DNA of 64,000 nucleotides. Source: Streptomyces sp. H39-S7. GTDB lineage: Bacteria; Actinomycetota; Actinomycetes; Streptomycetales; Streptomycetaceae. The position numbers were made by a program, and so were the translations under genes. Positions 15,119 to 23,244 of the stretch are shown here, piece by piece. Below the pieces are notes generated by a model. That model was not told the origin of the DNA. It made no database searches and was given only the letters and a program-made list of their open reading frames with translations. The DNA is taken from positions 248,001 to 312,000 of the forward strand of contig NZ_JAPVLU010000003.1 of assembly GCF_027158205.1 (NCBI RefSeq). Direction: 5' to 3'. The number at the start of each line of letters is the position of its first letter. Positions within the stretch are counted from its first letter, which is position 1.

Positions 15119-15149
15119 GGCACCTCCGGGATTACGGCCCGGAGGTGCC
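15119..15149. terminator. 12-bp hairpin terminator
   Basis: Perfect arms 15,119-15,130 and 15,138-15,149 with a 7-base loop lie 13 bp after the stop of the preceding gene, and a run of five A precedes them on the plus strand. It could therefore act in both directions. The remaining sequence to 15,284 has no gene; around 15,175-15,200 it contains a tRNA T-arm-like sequence. Confidence 0.75.
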
Positions 15150-15284
15150 CCATATACGACGTCACCAAGGTCTCAAATCCGGGTTCAAGTCGCGGGGCGA
15201 GCTTAGCAACACTCTCGCAGCATTGTATTCACGCGCCGTGGCCGATCACCCGAAGGTGTGCCCCATTCCCGGGGTGTTGGGCGG

Positions 15285-15617
15285 TCATCGTGCTTGCGTT
15301 CCTATTCCTGTCACCCGGGCGGATTCCCGGCGCGGCCACAGATCCACGTCCAATTCCGTCTCCAGGCGGGCGACCGCCCCGAAGTCGGGCAGCACCAGGC
15401 CCCGCAGCGCGCGCTCGACGGTACGGCGGTTGACGCCGGTGATCCGCTCCACCGCGAACGGATTGAGCGCCCGCTCGGCGATGACGTCCCGCAGCCGGCG
15501 GGCGAAGACCTGCGCGTAGCGGGCGCTGACGGGCGCGTCCGCGCGCAGCGGCCCGTCGGGCCAGGACCCGGCGGCCAGGTAGCTGGCGGGGGCGTCGTCT
15601 CGGTTGCTGCGCGGCAC
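15285..15617 (-). CDS. Small HTH DNA-binding protein
   Basis: The 110-residue protein has a helix-turn-helix of the XRE/Cro type at about residues 45-85 (NPFAVERITGVNRRTVERALRG), followed by a short segment (LVLPDFGAVARLETELDVDLWP) that resembles a second helix pair. It is divergent from the recombinase-like/transposase pair, with several inverted repeats in the 119-bp gap. It is therefore probably the regulator of that unit and of itself. The precise family is not recognised. Confidence 0.7.
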   Translation of the reverse strand: MPRSNRDDAPASYLAAGSWPDGPLRADAPVSARYAQVFARRLRDVIAERALNPFAVERITGVNRRTVERALRGLVLPDFGAVARLETELDVDLWPRRESARVTGIGTQAR

Positions 15618-15648
15618 GCTCCCACGGTAACCGCGACCAGGCGAGGAA

Positions 15649-15719
15649 ATCCCTGTCCATCAGGGGATTTTCATCCGAACGGCGTTCGAATCTGGAAGAC
15701 TGGTCTTACAAGACCAGTC
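15649..15719. promoter_or_regulatory. Cluster of three inverted repeats in the divergent HTH/recombinase gap
   Basis: Three dyads lie between the divergent genes. AATCCCTG/CAGGGGATT is at 15,649-15,669 with one bulge, CGAAC-GGC-GTTCG is at 15,676-15,688, and a perfect 10-bp dyad GACTGGTCTT-AC-AAGACCAGTC is at 15,698-15,719. They are candidate operators for the adjacent HTH protein, and the last ends 17 bp before the recombinase-like start codon. Confidence 0.5.
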
Positions 15720-15736
15720 GTTTCGGGGAGACGCCC

Positions 15737-16711
15737 ATGCCGCGTCCGCTCGTCATGGGCGGCGTGCCGGTGAGCGATGTGCCCACCGCCATCGCCCTCT
15801 ACCAGCCCACCAGCCTGCACCCCACCGCCTGGGGCGAAGTCGCAACCTTGGTGCGCTCTACGGTCACGGCCTTCGGCCCCGGTGACCCGTGGATGGCCGT
15901 GCGGCACCTCAGCGCGGTTGCGCGGTTCTGCGCCTGGGCGGCGTCGCAGTACCTGCCGCTGGAGACCGAGGCCCTGTTCACCCCCGACCTCGTCGAGCGC
16001 TACGCCCAGGTCGGCATGCCCACCCTCTCGCCCGTCTCGCGGGGAACTCACCGCTCCCGGCTGTCGGCGGTGGGCCGGGCCGTCACCCAGCGCGCGCCGT
16101 GGCCGCCAGTTCCCAAAGCCCTGCCGCGCAGCCACCTCGCCCTGCCCTATACCTGCGACGAGGTCGCCGGGTTCCTGGAGATCGCCGCGAAGCAGTCCAC
16201 CCACAACCGCACCCGCATTGCGTACGGTCTGCTGGCCGGAGGCTTGGGCGCCGGTCTGACGCCGGGCGAGCATCTGGTCATCACCGGCCGGTGTGTCCAC
16301 CAGGACGGCGAGGGCACCACGGTCCACCTGCCCGGCGCCAAGGCCCGCCCTGTGCCGGTGCTGGACGCCTACGCCTGCCTGATGCGGTCGCTGGCGGCCC
16401 GGTTTCCCGACGAGCCGCTCGTCGGGCGGTCCGGACGCACCGACCAGAGCCGCCTGAGCCGTCTGGTCGCCTACGTCGAAGTGCCGGGGTGGCTTCCGCC
16501 GCTCAGTGCGGCGCGCCTGCGCACCACGTGGATGGTCACGCTCCTTGCCGCACGCGTTCCGCTGCCCGCATTCCTGGCCGCCGCGGGACTGGCCAGCACC
16601 GGCAACCTCATCGAACTCGTCCCCCACCTGCCGCAACTGTCCGCCGCCGACGCCCAGCAGGTCATCGCCCACGCGCTGTCCGATCCACCGGGGCGGGGGC
16701 GCACTCAGTGA
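15737..16711 (+). CDS. Tyrosine-recombinase-like protein without the catalytic tyrosine
   Basis: The 324-residue protein resembles a tyrosine recombinase in layout. An N-terminal SAM-like helical part (about 20-110) is followed by a C-terminal domain containing LLAGGLGAGLTPGEHLVI and a late RLRTTWMVTLLAARVPLPAFLAAAGLAS segment that parallels the HxLRHTFAT...LGH box. One arginine is kept. The box-II histidine is replaced, and where the nucleophilic tyrosine is expected the sequence reads NLIELVPHL, with no tyrosine. It is probably DNA-binding but not a strand-exchange enzyme. GGGGAG supports ATG 15,737. Its stop overlaps the transposase start (GTGA), suggesting joint function. Confidence 0.65.
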   Translation: MPRPLVMGGVPVSDVPTAIALYQPTSLHPTAWGEVATLVRSTVTAFGPGDPWMAVRHLSAVARFCAWAASQYLPLETEALFTPDLVERYAQVGMPTLSPVSRGTHRSRLSAVGRAVTQRAPWPPVPKALPRSHLALPYTCDEVAGFLEIAAKQSTHNRTRIAYGLLAGGLGAGLTPGEHLVITGRCVHQDGEGTTVHLPGAKARPVPVLDAYACLMRSLAARFPDEPLVGRSGRTDQSRLSRLVAYVEVPGWLPPLSAARLRTTWMVTLLAARVPLPAFLAAAGLASTGNLIELVPHLPQLSAADAQQVIAHALSDPPGRGRTQ

Positions 16712-18450
16712 GCGGGCCGCTGCCCTGGCACCGCACCGGCCTGCACCGGCGGCTGACGATCGAGCAGGCCTACCGCCGCGCGACGCTGCTGGTGGACCGG
16801 TGCGGGCTGCTGCCCGCCGTCCGCGACGCCCTGCACTGCGAGGTGGGCGCCCCGCGCGAGTTCACCGCCCGCGCCCTGCTGGTGGGCCTGGCCGTGCACG
16901 CGCTGCGACTGGAGGACATGCATCTGACGAAGGTCCTCGACACCCTCACCGAACTCCCAGGCCACGCGCAGAAGGCACTGGGGCTGTCCGGGGAGGCCAC
17001 CTACCGCATGGTCTGGCACGCCTTCACCCGCCTCATCGACGCCCTTCAGGCGGGAACCCTCGCCACCGCGCACAATCACCCGTGGGTCAACCGCACCACC
17101 GGGGAGCTGTCCCCCTGTCCTAAGGCATGCCCGTACGAGGCGATCACCACCACGGTGTTCATCGCACGGCTGCTGGACGCCTCGCTTCCCGAGACCATGC
17201 CGCTGACCGGGGCGGTGGCAGTGGACTCCACCGACTACGAGACCTGGGCCCGGCGCCGGTCCTGGAGCGGTCACCCCGACGTCGACCCTGACCACCTCCC
17301 GGTCCCAGACGGCACCCCCGCCGCCCCGACCAGGAAAGTGCGCGCCGTGAACGAACCGGGCTGGCCACGCGCCGGCCGCGACGGACGGGACCAGCACACC
17401 CACGACCACGACGCCCGCGACGGCTACCGCTCGGGCACCAACCTCAGCCCCGGCGGCGTCTTCTGCGGCCACGACCTCCACCTAGCCGTCAACGCCCGCG
17501 CGGTGGGCGGCCCCGAGGTGCCCTTCGTCATCACCGGCATGCACCTGGCCCCGGCCGGCGCCCACAAAGGCACGGCCGGCCTCACTGTCCTCGACCAGTT
17601 CCCAGCCGGCACCGGCCACCGCCGGCCCCAGCTGACGGAAGTCCTCGCCGACCGCGGCTACTCCTTCTGCACCCCCGCCCGCTGGGCCTACCAAGTCCGC
17701 GCCCGGGGCCTGGAAGCCGTCATCGACCTGCATCCCCGCCAGCGCGGCACCCACCCCGGCCCTCCCGGGACGAAGTTCATTGACGGCTGCCTGTTCAGTG
17801 ACGCCCTGCCCCCACCGCTGCACGACCTGCCGGGCTTTCCCATCGGCATGCCCTCCGCCGCCAAGGCCGCACTGCGCGCCCAGTACGACCAGCGGGCGCA
17901 GTACGCCTTCACCCGGCACAGCCGACCCGACGGCGACGGCTACCAGCGGTTCAAAGGCCCGGCAGTCGCGGGCAAGGTCCGCTGCCCCAACTTCCCCCGC
18001 TCGATGCGCCTGCCGCAGACCCGGCCCCAGACACGCTGCACCCCGGGCGCGGACTGTGCCTGCGGGCAGACCCTCACCCTCCCGCCGGAGGCGATGGCGT
18101 GGACCCGGCAACGCAACCTGTGGGGCACCACACTGTGGGCGGCGGACTACGGGCGCCGCTCGGCGGTGGAGTCCAGCAACGCCGAGATCAAGACCCACCG
18201 GCTCCACATCGACCGCGGCTTCACCCGCGTGATGGGCACCGTCAAGAACAGCGTCCTGCTGGCCTTCGCGCTTGCCGGCCTCAACGTCATCCTCCTGCGC
18301 GCCTGGTACGCCAAGCGCACCCTGCCCGACCCCTGGGCCACCCTCACCGGCGAACCCCAACCCGCGACCGGGGGCAAGGCCAAACGCACCCGTGCCAAAC
18401 GGCGCCCCAACACTCTGGCGACCCTCGCCGGCGATGCACCACCGGGCTAA
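16708..18450 (+). CDS. DDE-type transposase
   Basis: The 580-residue protein has a DDE triad pattern: D in AVDSTDYETW, D in EVLADRGYSF and E in RSAVESSNAEIKTH, in the order of IS4/IS1182-like RNase-H-fold transposases. A cysteine cluster between the second D and the E (KVRCPNF, then CTPGADCACG) suggests a small zinc ribbon. The GTG start is embedded in the stop of the recombinase-like gene. I could not find convincing terminal inverted repeats or target duplications, so the element may be immobile or domesticated. The length is complete and no frameshift is seen. Confidence 0.8.
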   Translation: MSGPLPWHRTGLHRRLTIEQAYRRATLLVDRCGLLPAVRDALHCEVGAPREFTARALLVGLAVHALRLEDMHLTKVLDTLTELPGHAQKALGLSGEATYRMVWHAFTRLIDALQAGTLATAHNHPWVNRTTGELSPCPKACPYEAITTTVFIARLLDASLPETMPLTGAVAVDSTDYETWARRRSWSGHPDVDPDHLPVPDGTPAAPTRKVRAVNEPGWPRAGRDGRDQHTHDHDARDGYRSGTNLSPGGVFCGHDLHLAVNARAVGGPEVPFVITGMHLAPAGAHKGTAGLTVLDQFPAGTGHRRPQLTEVLADRGYSFCTPARWAYQVRARGLEAVIDLHPRQRGTHPGPPGTKFIDGCLFSDALPPPLHDLPGFPIGMPSAAKAALRAQYDQRAQYAFTRHSRPDGDGYQRFKGPAVAGKVRCPNFPRSMRLPQTRPQTRCTPGADCACGQTLTLPPEAMAWTRQRNLWGTTLWAADYGRRSAVESSNAEIKTHRLHIDRGFTRVMGTVKNSVLLAFALAGLNVILLRAWYAKRTLPDPWATLTGEPQPATGGKAKRTRAKRRPNTLATLAGDAPPG

Positions 18451-18640
18451 CCGGTCGTCGCCCCCACCACCCTCACCCCAGCGCCGAGCGGCACTCCGTC
18501 ATGCCCGCACAGAGGCGAGCCATCTATCCCGACAGCTTGAAACCTGCACCTGCCCGCTCAGAGCAGTGTGACAAATAGGTAGAAATAACCTCACGGCATC
18601 GTGGCATCGCCGAGCAAAACAACCGTCTGAACACACGCCA

Positions 18641-18676
18641 GAACCCCCGGTCTGGAGCAATCCAGGCCGGGGGTTC
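18641..18676. terminator. Extended hairpin with GCAA loop downstream of groEL
   Basis: The arms GAACCCCCGG (18,641-18,650) and CCGGGGGTTC (18,667-18,676) enclose an inner CTGGA-GCAA-TCCAG stem, giving one almost continuous hairpin with a GNRA-type tetraloop. It lies 55 bp beyond the groEL stop and is the likely groEL terminator. The inner 20 bp match the sequence after the integrase stop, so it may also serve as an integration site. Apart from this hairpin I see nothing in 18,451-18,730. Confidence 0.75.
18647..18666. repeat. Right copy of 20-bp imperfect direct repeat (candidate att site)
   Basis: CCGGTCTGGAGCAATCCAGG has the same orientation and 18/20 identity with 153-172. Its CTGGA/TCCAG arms around a short centre resemble the inverted core arms bound by tyrosine integrases. 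It sits exactly at the change from accessory genes to the conserved groEL region. Confidence 0.45.
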
Positions 18677-18730
18677 TGTCAATTCAACCGCGCAGGTTGC
18701 GTGAACAACCCCGGATTTCTGACCAGAAGG

Positions 18731-20389
<1,659 letters not shown>

Positions 20390-20478
20390 TCAGTGGACCG
20401 CGTGGCGCCCGCGACGGACGGCCTGCCGATCGCCGGGCTCTTCCCGGCGGTCGAACGGGCCTCGCCAACCCGGTCCTT

Positions 20479-20541
20479 CTGTCACTCTCACTGTCAGAGT
20501 GCTAACGCCAATGATTAGCACTCGCCCTAGTCGAGTGCAAG
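20479..20541 (-). promoter_or_regulatory. groEL promoter with two tandem CIRCE (HrcA) elements
   Basis: Read on the minus strand, one CIRCE is CTTGCACTC-N9-GAGTGCTAA (20,541-20,515) and a second is TTAGCACTC-N9-GAGTGACAG (20,505-20,479), 9 bp apart. A promoter TTGCAC (20,540-20,535) with TAATCA (20,517-20,512) and 17-bp spacing is embedded in the first. The second would lie at the start of the transcript. Consensus CIRCE is TTAGCACTC-N9-GAGTGCTAA, bound by HrcA. Confidence 0.85.
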
Positions 20542-20635
20542 CGACTGTGGATAACTCGGGGTCCCGGAGGGGCGCCGCGCGCCCCTCTCGCCCACCGCCC
20601 GGAGCACCCCCGGACGCCCCCGGCACCGGGACGCA

Positions 20636-20673
20636 CGAAGGGCCCGCGCCCCTGTCGGGACGCGGACCCTTCG
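20636..20673 (-). terminator. Terminator hairpin after cold-shock gene
   Basis: The arms CGAAGGGCCCGCG and CGCGGACCCTTCG form a long, nearly complete stem 38 bp after the stop of the cold-shock gene on the minus strand. It separates that gene from the groEL promoter. Confidence 0.6.
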
Positions 20674-20711
20674 GCGTGAGTGCGTAGCGTCGTCGGCGAC
20701 GCTCCGGAGCT

Positions 20712-20915
20712 TCAGCCGGCCAGGCGGACCATGTCAGCCTGCGGCCCCTTCTGGCCTTGCGAGATCTCGAACTCGACCCGCTGGCCTTCTTCGAGGGTGC
20801 GGTAGCCGTCCATCTGGATCGCGCTGTAGTGGACGAAGACATCCGCACCACCGTCGACCGCGATGAAGCCGTAGCCCTTCTCCGCGTTGAACCACTTGAC
20901 GGTGCCCTGAGCCAT
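20712..20915 (-). CDS. Cold-shock domain protein (CspA family)
   Basis: The 67-residue protein is a single OB-fold cold-shock domain with intact RNP1 (KGYGFIAV) and RNP2 (VFVHYSAI) motifs. Such proteins bind single-stranded RNA/DNA and act as RNA chaperones. The length is standard. A 110-base leader is predicted from the promoter near 21,034-21,063, typical for csp genes with leader-based control. It is next to groEL, a stress-protein pairing that appears conserved in Streptomyces. Confidence 0.97.
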   Translation of the reverse strand: MAQGTVKWFNAEKGYGFIAVDGGADVFVHYSAIQMDGYRTLEEGQRVEFEISQGQKGPQADMVRLAG

Positions 20916-21033
20916 CCCTAACTCCCCTATTGCTGGCCCTATCGCGAATCCGCACTTCGCGGACCCGGGTCAGACCTCACCCCCGCCAAGGTCGGGGGCG
21001 TGCGCCGGAACGCGTCGACCGCGGCCGAATGTA

Positions 21034-21063
21034 TCCGTACGGATGCCCTCTGCAACAGGTCAA
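21034..21063 (-). promoter_or_regulatory. Probable promoter of the cold-shock gene
   Basis: On the minus strand TTGACC (21,063-21,058) is followed after 18 bp by TACGGA (21,039-21,034). Transcription would begin near 21,027 and give a leader of about 110 bases. The surrounding 20,916-21,261 is more AT-rich than its neighbours and holds no gene I can support. Confidence 0.5.
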
Positions 21064-21261
21064 TCAGACGAGAATTCTGGGCACGACCGATCGGAAATAC
21101 AGGGAGGAACAATAGAGATCCGGGGCAACTCGGACTGGACATACTTCGCCTACACGACAATCACCTCGCGAATTTGGCGATAAATCGCCGAACCGAGCGA
21201 GGGGGCGGGGCGGGAGTCCAGCGCAACTGTACCCCGGTTCAACTACCGCCCCCACGCAAAG

Positions 21262-21289
21262 GCCCCGCCCACCACAGGGTGGGCGGGGC
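21262..21289 (-). terminator. Terminator of the threonine-synthase-like/MoaD operon
   Basis: A perfect 12-bp stem (GCCCCGCCCACC/GGTGGGCGGGGC) with a 4-base loop lies 33 bp beyond the MoaD-like stop and is followed on the minus strand by TTTGCG. Confidence 0.8.
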
Positions 21290-21322
21290 ATGATTTCACG
21301 CCGCGCTGGGTAGGGACGGAGG

Positions 21323-21598
21323 TCAGCCTCCGGCCACCGCCGGAATGATCGAGACATTCGCGCCGTCCGGGACCGAGGTCTGGAGACCTTCGGAAAAGCG
21401 CACGTCGTCGTCATTCACATAGATGTTCACAAAGCGCCGCAGCTTGCCCGTGTCATCGAGAACACGCGCCGAAATACCTGTGTGGTTCTTCTCCAGCGAC
21501 GCAAGGATCTCGGAGAGCGTCGAACCCTCTGCCGGAACTTCTGACTGGCCGCCTGTATAGGTGCGGAGAATGGTCGGAATACGAACAGAAGCACTCAT
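21323..21598 (-). CDS. MoaD/ThiS-family sulfur carrier protein
   Basis: The 91-residue beta-grasp protein ends in the diglycine (AVAGG) that is adenylated and turned into a thiocarboxylate in MoaD, ThiS and CysO. It begins within the stop codon of the threonine-synthase-family gene (4-bp overlap), so the two are made together. CysO-like carriers donate sulfide to PLP enzymes for amino-acid synthesis, and this pairing suggests the same. No dedicated activating or protease gene is next to it. The C-terminal Gly-Gly is exposed without processing. Confidence 0.88.
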   Translation of the reverse strand: MSASVRIPTILRTYTGGQSEVPAEGSTLSEILASLEKNHTGISARVLDDTGKLRRFVNIYVNDDDVRFSEGLQTSVPDGANVSIIPAVAGG

Positions 21599-22890
21599 GC
21601 GAGGCCAGCCTCTCGGAACGCGGCAACGGTCGGGCGGATGACGGCGGTCGGGCCGGTGGTCGGAGCGACCGCGTCCAGGGTCTTCAGGCCGTCACCGGTG
21701 TTGAGGACGACGGTCTCCAGGGCCGGGTCGAGCTGACCGGTCTCGATGAGCTTCTTCAGCACGCCGACCGTCACCCCGCCCGCGGTCTCGGCGAAGATGC
21801 CCTCGGTGCGGGCCAGCAGCTTGATCGCGGCCACGCACTCCTCGTCGGTGACGTCCTCGACCGCTCCGCCGGTGCGGCGGGCGATGTCGAGCACGTACGG
21901 GCCGTCGGCCGGGTTGCCGATCGCCAGCGACTTGGCGATGGTGTCCGGCTTCACCGGGCGCACGACGTCGTGCCCGGCCTTGAAGGCCGCGGAGACCGGG
22001 GAGCAGCCCTCGGCCTGCGCGCCGTAGATCTTGTAGGGCTTCTCCTCGACCAGCCCGAGCTTGATCAGCTCCTGCAGCCCCTTGTCGATCTTCGTGAGCT
22101 GCGACCCGGACGCGATCGGGATGACGATCTGGTCCGGCAGCCGCCAGCCCAGCTGCTCACAGATCTCGTACGCCAGGGTCTTGGAGCCCTCGCCGTAGTA
22201 CGGCCGCAGATTGACGTTGACGAAGCCCCAGTCCTCGCCGATCGGGTCGCCGATCAGCTCGGAGCAGAACCGGTTCACATCGTCGTAGTTGCCCTCGATG
22301 CCGACCAGCTCGCCGCCGTACACCGCGGCCATGACGACCTTGCCGGCCTCCAGGTCGTGCGGGATGAACACACAGGAGCGGAAACCGGCACGGGCGGCGG
22401 CGGCGCCGACGGCGCCCGCCAGGTTGCCCGTGGAGGAGCAGGAGAGCGTGGTGAGGCCGAAGGTGCGCGCGGCCTCCAGGGCGATGGCGACGACGCGGTC
22501 CTTGAAGGAGTGCGTCGGGTTGCCGGAGTCGTCCTTGACGTACAGGCCACCGGTGAGACCCAGCTCACGGGCCAGGTTGTCGGCCTTGACCAGCTTGGTC
22601 CAGCCCGGGTTCAGATTGGGCTTGTCGACCACGTCGGCCGGTACGGGCAGCAGCGGCGCGTAGCGCCAGATGTTCGCCGGGCCGGACTCGATCTGCTGGC
22701 GCAGCGCTTCCGGGTCACCGGTGGGGAGGTCGTAGGCCACTTCGAGCGGCCCGAAACACTCCTGGCACGCGAAGACCGGACCGAGCGGAACGCGTTCTCC
22801 GCACTCGCGGCAGGAGAGCGCGACGGCAGGACCGAAGTCGGCTCGGGTGTCCGGGGTGGTTCCAGTGGTGTCGATGGTCTGCACAGCCAT
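21595..22890 (-). CDS. Threonine-synthase-family PLP enzyme (possible O-phosphohomoserine-dependent homocysteine synthase)
   Basis: The 431-residue PLP fold-type II enzyme has an N-terminal Cys4 zinc-ribbon-like element (CRECG...CQECFG) and the PLP lysine in GNPTHSFKDR. By similarity it is threonine synthase (O-phosphohomoserine to threonine). Two features argue for another product: it is translationally coupled to a MoaD-like sulfur carrier, and a SAM-I riboswitch, normally reserved for methionine and sulfur genes, lies directly upstream. I recall reports of O-phosphohomoserine-based homocysteine synthesis using carrier thiocarboxylates. The choice cannot be made from the sequence alone. ATG 22,890 follows AAAGGG with 10-base spacing. 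Confidence 0.85.
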   Translation of the reverse strand: MAVQTIDTTGTTPDTRADFGPAVALSCRECGERVPLGPVFACQECFGPLEVAYDLPTGDPEALRQQIESGPANIWRYAPLLPVPADVVDKPNLNPGWTKLVKADNLARELGLTGGLYVKDDSGNPTHSFKDRVVAIALEAARTFGLTTLSCSSTGNLAGAVGAAAARAGFRSCVFIPHDLEAGKVVMAAVYGGELVGIEGNYDDVNRFCSELIGDPIGEDWGFVNVNLRPYYGEGSKTLAYEICEQLGWRLPDQIVIPIASGSQLTKIDKGLQELIKLGLVEEKPYKIYGAQAEGCSPVSAAFKAGHDVVRPVKPDTIAKSLAIGNPADGPYVLDIARRTGGAVEDVTDEECVAAIKLLARTEGIFAETAGGVTVGVLKKLIETGQLDPALETVVLNTGDGLKTLDAVAPTTGPTAVIRPTVAAFREAGLA

Positions 22891-22909
22891 GACGGCGAGG
22901 CCCTTTCTC

Positions 22910-23047
22910 CTCATCTTCCCCGCGACGACGATCGCCACGAGACGGAATTGGCACCTTCCCCACCTGGCCTCGCGTCGTCGACGACGAGATGCGGCGGGAG
23001 GGTTGCCGGGACTTCTGCGGGCCGTTCCCTCAGTCCCTCTGGATGAG
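22910..23047 (-). promoter_or_regulatory. SAM-I (S-box) riboswitch upstream of the threonine-synthase-like gene
   Basis: The minus-strand leader contains the S-box core in order: CTCATCCAGAG, GAGGGAACGGCCC, GAAGTCCCGGCAACC and AGGTGCCAATTCC. P1 can form between CTCATC (23,047-23,042) and GATGAG (22,915-22,910). The latter runs straight into GAGAAAGGG, the ribosome-binding site of the gene, so SAM binding could hide the site and block translation. A small CCGGGC-TCTC-GCCCGG hairpin (23,059-23,074) precedes the aptamer. The rest of the gap to 23,244 holds a near-palindrome at 23,090-23,113 and no gene. Confidence 0.88.
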
Positions 23048-23244
23048 CGCTGTGGCACCGGGCTCTCGCCCGGGCATTTGTTTTCCGTGGTGACCCCGGC
23101 ATGCCGTGGTCACTCGCGTTGTTCAAGACTGTAACCGACGAGCCCGACACTTGAGAGGGTCGTCCGTACCGCGAGATGGGTCCCAGGGGTCCCCTCGCGG
23201 GGTGAAATCCATCCCCGCCCCCACACGATCAGGGAGTCACGCAC

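Larger units (their letters stand above)
1..18676. mobile_element. Putative integrated genomic island ending at the groEL terminator
   Basis: The stretch from the window edge to the hairpin behind groEL has an accessory character. It contains the end of an integrase gene, a transposase pair, a specialised-metabolism-like operon with TTA codons and a sulfur module, and conserved chromosomal genes begin abruptly at groEL. A 20-bp sequence directly after the integrase stop (153-172) recurs with two mismatches inside the hairpin downstream of groEL (18,647-18,666). The left boundary lies outside the window, and the region may be more than one element in tandem. The island status is inferred from content and the repeat; no excision evidence is available. 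Confidence 0.5.

Noticed and set aside
15119..15149. Hairpin with a 7-base loop ATTACGG, reminiscent of an anticodon arm
   Set aside because: The stem is 12 bp, too long for an anticodon arm, and no acceptor or D-arm surrounds it; a terminator fits better.
16708..18730. Terminal inverted repeats for the DDE transposase
   Set aside because: I compared the sequence before 15,737 and after 18,450 and found no convincing inverted ends or target duplication.
23090..23113. 24-bp near-palindrome between the SAM riboswitch and gpgS
   Set aside because: It has two mismatches and no match to a known operator; it may belong to a promoter, but I could not assign it.
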